Shown here one piece after another: positions 35,140-41,129 of a DNA stretch of 44,529 bases. Source of the DNA: an uncultured Desulfobacteraceae bacterium. GTDB lineage: Bacteria > Desulfobacterota > Desulfobacteria > Desulfobacterales > Desulfobacteraceae. The first letter of the stretch is position 1, and every line of letters begins with the position of its first letter. Location of the stretch: NCBI GenBank assembly GCA_913041495.1, contig CAJWHT010000021.1, positions 1 through 44,529 of the forward strand. Direction: 5' to 3'. Made by a program: the position numbers and the translations under genes. Under the pieces are notes generated by a model. The model searched no databases and was not told where the DNA came from. It worked only from the letters and a program-made list of their open reading frames with translations.

Positions 35140-36849
35140 TTAATCCGACAAATCCCGCATGATCTGCCGGACATCCCGAAGCAGGCTGTCTTCCTCCTGG
35201 AAGTGCATATGTGCCCGGCAGTAGGGCGTGCCGTCAACGGCATGGTTCCTACAGGGCTTGCCCGCCTTGGTATAGGCCTCACACATGGCGGGTTCTGCCG
35301 CGCCCTTGCCGTTGCCTTTTTCTTTTGTTTTCTTATCCCCCTCGCCGGCCAGGGCTTTTTGAGAAACCTCCTGCGTCTTTGCCTTTTTCTTTGCCTCAAA
35401 TCCGTCGTGCAGCACCAGGGGGCCTTCGTTGATTTTACCGGACTGAACAATATCGATCAGATAGTTGAACTCATCCTCAAACCCTTCAAGGAAGGTTTCC
35501 GGATCAGGCATCAATCCCTTGTCAGAGGCAATGCCGATGGTCACGGAGTTGTTGTAGCTAAAGATGCTGATACCAAGTCCCACAACCCCGGATCTGGGCA
35601 CCCAGAACATGATGTTGGAAATTTCCTTGCCGGCAAAATACAGGGGTTTTCTGGGTCCCGGTACATTTGTCATCACGGCCGAGGCCTTGTTGCCGAAAAA
35701 CTGAGCAGCCTGCTTAGCCACGGTGGACGGGAATACCCCGATGGCCGAGAGCAGCCCGAAGTTCACCCAAGGATCGGCCGAGGTTTTGAGTTTATTCATC
35801 CGCCGCTGCACCTCTTTGAGCCGCAGTATGGGATCTTCCAGGTAAACCGGCAGTTTTAAAAAGACCAGGGAGAACTTGTTGCCCAGTTCAAACTCGGTAC
35901 CCGGTTTTCTGATATTCACCGGCACGGCCACCTTCAGGTCCAGCTCGTTGATCGGGGTATTCTTTGTTTTCAGGTAACGCCGCATGGAACCGGTCACCGT
36001 TGCGATGAGCACATCGTTCAGTGTGGCGGAACTGATGGCCTTGCCCAGTTTCTTGACCCTGTCCAGGGGTATGGGCTCCGTCCAGGTGACCTGTTTGGCC
36101 ACTTTCAGCTTTCCTTTGAACGCGGTGTCAGGATCGGTGCTCATGGCTGTATGCCGCGACAAAACACCTGCGACATCGGAAGGAATACCTGCAACGGTCT
36201 TTAACATACACGTCACGGATTTGGGATTTCGTGCCGCCTTTTCCACCTCCCGGATAATCTTCCGGCTGATTTCCTGGCCTTTTTTCACCTGTTTTCGCGT
36301 GGTGGATATCATGGAATTAAAAGACACCTCCGGAAGCCTTCGGCGCTGACGGTGCTGGGGTTCAACCGCCTTGGGCCAGGGCGCATCCGCTTCCATATCT
36401 GCCGTGGAATGGAGCACGTGCATCAGGGCGATGCCATCGGCGATACAATGGTGAAGCCTGAAAAACAGGGCGCATCCGTCCCCGTAGTTTTCGATCAGGT
36501 GGATATCCCACAGGGGTTTATTCCGGTCAAGTGCCGTGGTCATCAGGTCGGAGACCATGGCGGAAAGTGCGTTTTTATCCCCCGGTGCCGGCAAGGCCAC
36601 CCGGTGAAGGTGGGATGCCAGGTCATAGTGCTTGTCGTCCACCCATTTGGGCAGTCCAAGCCCCGTCAGGGGGCGCACCACCTTCTGACGAAACCTGGGG
36701 AAACTGGCAAGACGGGCCTCCACTGTCGCATACAGACGATTATAATCCAGCGGCTCCTTAAACTCCCAAAACCCGGTAATCACCATCAGATTTACCGGGG
36801 AATCCATTGACAACCAGAAATTATCCGCCTGTGTCATCGTCTCAGACAT
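35140..36849 (-). CDS. Wax-ester synthase/diacylglycerol acyltransferase with zinc-type C-terminal tail
   Basis: WS/DGAT enzymes join acyl-CoA to fatty alcohol or diacylglycerol. The 569 residues have the family start (DNFWLSMDSPVNLMVI), PLWDIHLIE near 112, the catalytic HHxxxDG as H133-H134...D138-G139, and NVPGPRKPLYFAG towards the C-terminus of the acyltransferase. After a Lys/Glu-rich linker (~485-520), residues 523-548 form Cys-x9-Cys-x10-Cys-x3-His, like the small DUF5763-type zinc motif. That tail is unusual in this family. GGAGGT lies 6 bases before the ATG. It is the first gene of the minus-strand lipid operon. Confidence 0.93.
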   Translation of the reverse strand: MSETMTQADNFWLSMDSPVNLMVITGFWEFKEPLDYNRLYATVEARLASFPRFRQKVVRPLTGLGLPKWVDDKHYDLASHLHRVALPAPGDKNALSAMVSDLMTTALDRNKPLWDIHLIENYGDGCALFFRLHHCIADGIALMHVLHSTADMEADAPWPKAVEPQHRQRRRLPEVSFNSMISTTRKQVKKGQEISRKIIREVEKAARNPKSVTCMLKTVAGIPSDVAGVLSRHTAMSTDPDTAFKGKLKVAKQVTWTEPIPLDRVKKLGKAISSATLNDVLIATVTGSMRRYLKTKNTPINELDLKVAVPVNIRKPGTEFELGNKFSLVFLKLPVYLEDPILRLKEVQRRMNKLKTSADPWVNFGLLSAIGVFPSTVAKQAAQFFGNKASAVMTNVPGPRKPLYFAGKEISNIMFWVPRSGVVGLGISIFSYNNSVTIGIASDKGLMPDPETFLEGFEDEFNYLIDIVQSGKINEGPLVLHDGFEAKKKAKTQEVSQKALAGEGDKKTKEKGNGKGAAEPAMCEAYTKAGKPCRNHAVDGTPYCRAHMHFQEEDSLLRDVRQIMRDLSD

Positions 36850-37118
36850 ATGCCACCTCCGGGAAAAGTATTAATAGTAAACGCAACCCTTTTGAATCTA
36901 TTTCCACAATTTGAGCCCCAAAATATGCGTTTCGAAATTATGAACAAATTATAACGAACAGCTCCCTTCATACCGTCTCTTCGAAGAAAAAGTCAACACT
37001 TTGTTTTATGATTGCTAATTTTTTTGAACACCCCCCCGCAGCCATCACAACCCATTTATTTTTAGGCATATTAGATCAGCTGACCTATAAAAAAAATAAA
37101 AAAATTATCAAAAAAAAC

Positions 37119-37147
37119 TTGACACATATAACGCAATGCATCATATT
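37119..37147 (+). promoter_or_regulatory. Sigma-70-type promoter of the phasin/PhaR operon
   Basis: A perfect TTGACA (37119-37124) is followed after 17 bases by CATATT (37142-37147). An A-rich stretch resembling an UP element lies directly upstream. The start site would be near 37154, with a leader of about 68 bases that contains the inverted AACGCA/TGCGTT half-sites. Confidence 0.68.
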
Positions 37148-37175
37148 TGCGTCATGACACACTGCGTTAAATCAG

Positions 37176-37191
37176 CGCATAAAATATGCCA
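37176..37191 (-). promoter_or_regulatory. Possible sigma-54 box towards the wax-synthase operon
   Basis: The minus strand reads TGGCATATTTTATGCG: GG-N10-GC spacing with 14 of 16 consensus positions. It would give a leader of over 300 bases to the acyltransferase gene and overlaps a short inverted repeat, so it may be chance. Confidence 0.3.
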
Positions 37192-37221
37192 TCGGTATTT
37201 ACGATAACCAGGAGGACAAAA

Positions 37222-37776
37222 ATGACTGCAACGAAAAAAGACGACAAAGCTTCAAGATTCTACGTGACGAAAACCATCAGCGACGCCAGGGCCAAGCTTG
37301 AAGACAAGGTCAACACCGCCAACGAAAAGTACATTGAAACGCCGGTAAAGAAAAGCCGCGAATTCATCTCGGAGCTGAAAGCCGACCCTGTAAAAACCAT
37401 TGAGGATCTCATTGACGACGGCAGAGAAGCCATTGAGCGGGAAGCCAACGCCCGGATGGACAGCCTCAAGGAAAAGGTTGAAACCAGAAAGACCAAAATG
37501 CGTGAGCGGCTGGACAAGATCAACCAGGAAACCCGAAAGGTATACGAAGGCATTGAAAAAGATGCCCGCCTTGTTGTGGACGATATGATTGATGCCGGTA
37601 AAAAGCAGCTGGACCGCATTCCGGGTAAAAAGAAAGTTGAAAAAAGGCTTTCTGCCACCCTGAGCGCCATCCCCTCTAAGCTGAACCTGCCGTCCAAGGA
37701 AGAAATCGAAGGCCTTGTGGCCGGGATTAACGGTGTCAGCAAAAAAGTTGACGATCTGAACCGGGATTTTTCATAA
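37222..37776 (+). CDS. Phasin-like granule/lipid-droplet coat protein
   Basis: The start is the ATG at 37222, with AGGAGG upstream, giving 184 residues. The protein is almost entirely charged amphipathic helix (EKYIETPVKKSREFISELKA, DARLVVDDMIDAGKKQLDRI), with no signal peptide or membrane segment. Its C-terminus has an LPSKEEIEGL...VSKKVDDL coiled-coil motif that recurs in the next two proteins. Phasins coat PHA granules, and similar helical proteins coat lipid droplets. The position at the head of an operon with PhaR-domain proteins, and facing a wax synthase, supports a granule-coat role. Which lipid it coats is not shown. Confidence 0.78.
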   Translation: MTATKKDDKASRFYVTKTISDARAKLEDKVNTANEKYIETPVKKSREFISELKADPVKTIEDLIDDGREAIEREANARMDSLKEKVETRKTKMRERLDKINQETRKVYEGIEKDARLVVDDMIDAGKKQLDRIPGKKKVEKRLSATLSAIPSKLNLPSKEEIEGLVAGINGVSKKVDDLNRDFS

Positions 37777-37801
37777 GCTTAATATATAAAAAGGAGGCAC
37801 C

Positions 37802-38308
37802 ATGCTGAAAATTAAAAAATATGCCAACGGCAGGTTCTTCAACACTGAAGAAAAAAAATACATCAAACCTGAAGAAATGGCCGAACTGGTCAAGAAGGGC
37901 ACAGAGATGAAAGTGACCCTGACCAAAACCGGAAAAGACATTACGGAAAAGGTCAAAGCCCAGTTCTCCGAAGAAAAAGCCGCCAAAACCAGCAAAAAGA
38001 CCAAGGCCAAAGCCAAGAAAAAAACTGAGCTTCCGTTCATTAAAACCGATAAACTGGTAAAATGGATCGGTGATACCATTGACCAGAAAATTGAAAAGCT
38101 CATGGATGTTATCAAGCTGCCGTCCCGTGACCAGGTGACCCAGCTCGATCAGAGCATCAAAGAGCTGAACAAGAAGATTGACGAACTGAAAAAAGCCCAG
38201 GAAAAAGCGGCCAAGGAAACCAAGCCCGCTCCTAAAAAATCCGGCACCCCCAGCACAGCGGCAGCAGCGGCTGAGGCTGCAGCCAAGAGCCCTGCACCCA
38301 AGGCCTGA
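37802..38308 (+). CDS. Short PhaR-N-domain protein with coiled coil and Ala/Pro/Lys tail
   Basis: The 168 residues begin with a divergent PHA-synthesis-regulator DNA-binding module (IKKYANGRFFNTEEKKYIKP). A lysine-rich linker, an amphipathic segment (DKLVKWIGDTIDQKIEKLMD), a coiled coil starting LPSRDQVTQL and a low-complexity tail rich in Ala, Pro and Lys follow. The tail resembles the histone-like tails of PhaF-type granule proteins that also bind DNA. A strong AAGGAGG precedes the ATG, 25 bases after the phasin-like gene. It may tether granules to DNA or modify the next regulator; this is inference. Confidence 0.75.
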   Translation: MLKIKKYANGRFFNTEEKKYIKPEEMAELVKKGTEMKVTLTKTGKDITEKVKAQFSEEKAAKTSKKTKAKAKKKTELPFIKTDKLVKWIGDTIDQKIEKLMDVIKLPSRDQVTQLDQSIKELNKKIDELKKAQEKAAKETKPAPKKSGTPSTAAAAAEAAAKSPAPKA

Positions 38309-38336
38309 GTCCCCCGAACATTTGCGACCTTGACAA

Positions 38337-38372
38337 AACCTGCCGGACCATGACTTTATAGTCCGGCAGGTT
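38337..38372 (+). repeat. Perfect 12-bp inverted repeat before the phaR-like gene
   Basis: AACCTGCCGGAC (38337-38348) and GTCCGGCAGGTT (38361-38372) are exact complements around a 12-base loop, 28 bases after the preceding stop. No T-tract follows, so it is either an mRNA-processing hairpin or a protein-binding site. Its arms contain CTGC and GCAG, the elements reported for Paracoccus PhaR sites. Confidence 0.65.
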
Positions 38373-38422
38373 GACGCAGCCCGCCAAAAGCCTAAAAACC
38401 CACGGCCGGCAGGTTTACGCAG
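38363..38422 (+). repeat. 17-bp direct repeat upstream of the phaR-like gene
   Basis: CCGGCAGGTTGACGCAG (38363-38379) recurs as CCGGCAGGTTTACGCAG (38406-38422) with one mismatch and a 43-base period (about four helical turns). The first copy overlaps the right arm of the inverted repeat, and the second ends 26 bases before the phaR-like ATG. An operator for PhaR autoregulation is likely. Confidence 0.6.
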
Positions 38423-38448
38423 GACGGATTTGTTTTGGAGGAGGTAAG

Positions 38449-39078
38449 ATGCACCGGATAAAAAAGTACGCCAACAGGAAACTATACGACACAACGGATA
38501 AGAAGTACGTCTCCAGGAAACGGCTCTCGGAGCTGATCCGCAAAGGCGAGGATATCGTCATCATCGACAATGAAACCGGCGAAGATCTGACCGCCTCCAT
38601 TGTGTCCGGACTCATCGCCGCCAACAGCGGCAAATCAGGCGGCAAAGTTTCCTCCGGCATACTGATTCAGCTTTTCAGAAAGGGCGGAAATGCCGTCACA
38701 GATTACGCCAAGCGCTACGTCTCGCTCTGGCAGAAATCTCTTACCCTGGCCGAAGATGAAATTGACACCATGGTGAAAACCCTGGTGCGGAACAAGGAGC
38801 TGACACGGGCGGAGGGAAACCGGCTCAAAAAGGAAATCCTGGGGTTTACCGCCTCCGTGAAAGACTGGATTTCGGACATCATCGATGCCAGACTCAAGGA
38901 GGTCATCTCTGCGGCCAACCTGGCCTCGAAAGACAATTTTGACGACCTTCACGCCCGCGTCCAGACCCTGGAAGAAAAGCTGGCCTACTACGAACAACTG
39001 CATTCAGAAGAACAAAACACCACGAAGGTGGCGCCCAAAGAAGATGGTGCCACTGAAACGCCCACAGAGAAACCATAG
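38449..39078 (+). CDS. phaR: Polyhydroxyalkanoate-synthesis regulator PhaR-like protein with phasin-like C-terminus
   Basis: The ATG at 38449, behind GGAGGAGGT, gives 209 residues. Residues 1-62 are the PHB-accumulation-regulator DNA-binding domain (HRIKKYANRKLYDTTDKKYV, then LSELIRKGEDIVIIDNETGE). Residues ~85-150 are amphipathic helices typical of phasins (YAKRYVSLWQKSLTLAEDEI). The C-terminus is a coiled coil (LASKDNFDDLHARVQTLEEK) shared with its two neighbours. PhaR represses phasin genes when granules are absent and binds granules when they form. No PHA synthase is in the window, so it may instead sense wax ester or triacylglycerol surfaces. Confidence 0.87.
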   Translation: MHRIKKYANRKLYDTTDKKYVSRKRLSELIRKGEDIVIIDNETGEDLTASIVSGLIAANSGKSGGKVSSGILIQLFRKGGNAVTDYAKRYVSLWQKSLTLAEDEIDTMVKTLVRNKELTRAEGNRLKKEILGFTASVKDWISDIIDARLKEVISAANLASKDNFDDLHARVQTLEEKLAYYEQLHSEEQNTTKVAPKEDGATETPTEKP

Positions 39079-39157
39079 CGCACAATGAAATAAAGCAACC
39101 TAAAAAAACACATACACCGCCAGCCAACCCAACACTTATAATATAAGGATAAGACCC

Positions 39158-40999
39158 ATGCTCCCGGATTATTTTGAGTTTTCCCTTCCCACAAAACTGG
39201 TATACGGCATCGGCATCCTGGACTCCATCCAGGGTGAGGTGGCCGGATTCGGTAAACGCAACGCATTATTGGTCACCGATGAAATCCTTTTAAAAACCGG
39301 GTTGGTGGATAAGGTGAAAGAAGGCCTTCAAAAAACGGACATCCGGGTTGCAGCCGTATTCGACAAGGTCCCCCCCAACTCGGATATCGCAGCGGTAACA
39401 GCCTGTGCCAAAGCAGGAAAGGCGGCCAAGTGCGACATGGTGATCGCCGTGGGCGGGGGCAGCGTAATCGATACGGCCAAAGTGTCCAACCTGATGATGG
39501 TCAAGGGCGGAAAACTTTCAGACCATATGGGCGCCTACCTCCTGGATAAATCAGAGGCGCTTTTGCCCTTCATCGTCATCCCCACAACGGCGGGCACCGG
39601 TTCCGAAGTCACCAAAGTGGCCGTCATCGCAGATCCGGACAACGACGTTAAACTGCCCTTTGCCGAAGATCAGTTCCTGCCCCAGCTGGCCATCCTTGAT
39701 CCCTGGATGACCGTTTCCATGCCCCCGAAGCTTACGGCCTATACCGGCATGGATGCCCTGGTGCATGCCGTAGAAGCCTATGTGGACAAAGAGTGGTCCC
39801 CGGCATCCGACGCCCTGGCCCTCCACGCCATAAAACTGATCACAGAAAACATCCTGATCGCCGCCCACAGCCCGGAGAACCTTGAAGCCAGAGGGGCCAT
39901 GCAGGTGGGCTCATTCCTTGCCGGAGTCGCCTTTTCCCACTCCATGGTGGGGATGGTCCACGGCATCTCCCATGCCCTGGGCGGGGTTTACCATATTCCC
40001 CACGGACTGGCCAACACCCTCATCCTGCCGGAAGTCATGGCATACAACCTGGATGCCCGGGTGGACAGGTACGCCGATGTTGCCCTGGCCATGGGGGTAT
40101 CCTTTCCCACCATCGTCAGCGACAGTCAGAGTGTCATCAAAACAGGCGCCCTGGACCTGGTGTCCAAGGCTGTCAGGAAAACAAGCCTGACCACGTTCAA
40201 ACGCATCGTGGATGAAAAATCCCATAAGGTACGGGATTTTGCCGTCCAAAAATTGTCTAATTTCGGCTTTGTGGACGGATGGATCCGCCGCCAGGCCGCC
40301 CTTGCCGGCATCGAAAAGGTACGTCTGCTCAACCGCCAGCTCGCCTTTCTCACCGCCATGCCCCTGAATCTGAAAGATGCCGGCATTGACGATGAACTGG
40401 ACCGCCTGGACCAGGTGGCCCAAACCGCCATGGAAGACGGTTCCATGCTGTATAACCCGGTGGAACCGGACCCGGAAGCCGTGATGGACATCGTGGAACG
40501 GGTTTATTTTTCAACAGAAATTCCTTTGGAAGTCACCCCGGAGGATCTGAAACCCTCTGGCACCGCCACCTCCAAAACCGACGGCCCGTCCAACGTCTTC
40601 AAGGACAGCGAGATGCTCTGCGACGTGCTGACACAGTTTTACGAAAAACTGAACAACACCCCCGGAATCGGGCCGAACCTGGCCCGGACCAACCTCTGCG
40701 TCCAGTTCAGATACAAAAACCCGGATGCCGTCATCACCATCGACGCCACCGGTGACGACACCCGCATTATTGCAGGAGACTTTGACGGCACACCCGAGGT
40801 GACCATGTCCATGAATGCGGACTTTGCCCACAAGTTCTGGCACGGCAAAGCCAACCTGGTGACGGCCTTGACCCGCCGCCAGGTCAAGGCCAAGGGCAAC
40901 GTACCCAAAACGCTGAAGCTGCTACCCATCCTCAAGCCGGCCTACGACCTGTATCCGGCATTTTTAAGAGAAAAAGGACTGGACGACCTTATCATGTAA
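39158..40999 (+). CDS. Iron-type alcohol dehydrogenase fused to an SCP2 sterol/lipid-carrier domain
   Basis: The 613 residues start with a group III iron-type alcohol dehydrogenase: nucleotide loop GGGSVIDTAK (99-108), TTAGTGSEV, and metal ligands Asp199, His203 (GMDALVHAVEAY), His268 and His282 (VHGISHALGGVYHIPHG), matching FucO spacing. A ~100-residue helical insertion (~320-430) interrupts the C-terminal lobe. Residues ~485-600 are an SCP2-type lipid-binding domain (YKNPDAVITIDATGD, FDGTPEVTMSMNADFAHKFW). A tethered lipid carrier suggests long-chain aldehyde or alcohol substrates, placing it between the AAR-like reductases and the wax synthase. Direction and substrate are inferred. Confidence 0.88.
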   Translation: MLPDYFEFSLPTKLVYGIGILDSIQGEVAGFGKRNALLVTDEILLKTGLVDKVKEGLQKTDIRVAAVFDKVPPNSDIAAVTACAKAGKAAKCDMVIAVGGGSVIDTAKVSNLMMVKGGKLSDHMGAYLLDKSEALLPFIVIPTTAGTGSEVTKVAVIADPDNDVKLPFAEDQFLPQLAILDPWMTVSMPPKLTAYTGMDALVHAVEAYVDKEWSPASDALALHAIKLITENILIAAHSPENLEARGAMQVGSFLAGVAFSHSMVGMVHGISHALGGVYHIPHGLANTLILPEVMAYNLDARVDRYADVALAMGVSFPTIVSDSQSVIKTGALDLVSKAVRKTSLTTFKRIVDEKSHKVRDFAVQKLSNFGFVDGWIRRQAALAGIEKVRLLNRQLAFLTAMPLNLKDAGIDDELDRLDQVAQTAMEDGSMLYNPVEPDPEAVMDIVERVYFSTEIPLEVTPEDLKPSGTATSKTDGPSNVFKDSEMLCDVLTQFYEKLNNTPGIGPNLARTNLCVQFRYKNPDAVITIDATGDDTRIIAGDFDGTPEVTMSMNADFAHKFWHGKANLVTALTRRQVKAKGNVPKTLKLLPILKPAYDLYPAFLREKGLDDLIM

Positions 41000-41010
41000 T
41001 GACGCAAAAC

Positions 41011-41034
41011 GGCCCCGTAACGCCATAAGGGGCC
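41011..41034 (+). repeat. Hairpin after the alcohol dehydrogenase gene
   Basis: GGCCCC (41011-41016) and GGGGCC (41029-41034) form a 6-bp stem with a 12-base loop, 11 bases after the stop. There is no T-tract. It may attenuate read-through into the CoA-transferase gene, which lies 130 bases downstream of the dehydrogenase. Confidence 0.4.
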
Positions 41035-41129
41035 ATAACATATTAACTTATACCCCGCAGACAATCAGGAACCTTCACCACCAACCCTCTTGGTACGTCC
41101 GCGGCACGCAACACAGGGGCAAAAGAATT

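Larger units (their letters stand above)
36850..37221. other. Divergent control region of the neutral-lipid locus
   Basis: These 372 bases separate the acyltransferase gene (minus) from the phasin-like gene (plus). I see no gene. They are AT-rich with A-tracts (37090-37118). They hold a sigma-70 promoter towards the phasin gene, a possible sigma-54 box towards the acyltransferase, the perfect 8-bp palindromes TCAGCTGA (37076-37083) and GTCATGAC (37151-37158), and inverted AACGCA (37130-37135) and TGCGTT (37163-37168). A TATAAT-like box on the minus strand (36953-36948) could serve the acyltransferase gene, but I find no good -35 for it. Confidence 0.7.

Noticed and set aside
34875-35450. Longer 191-codon version of the ferredoxin gene
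   Set aside because: The extra N-terminus overlaps the coding end of the wax synthase and reads as Arg/Pro-rich shadow; the ATG at 35123 fits ferredoxin length.
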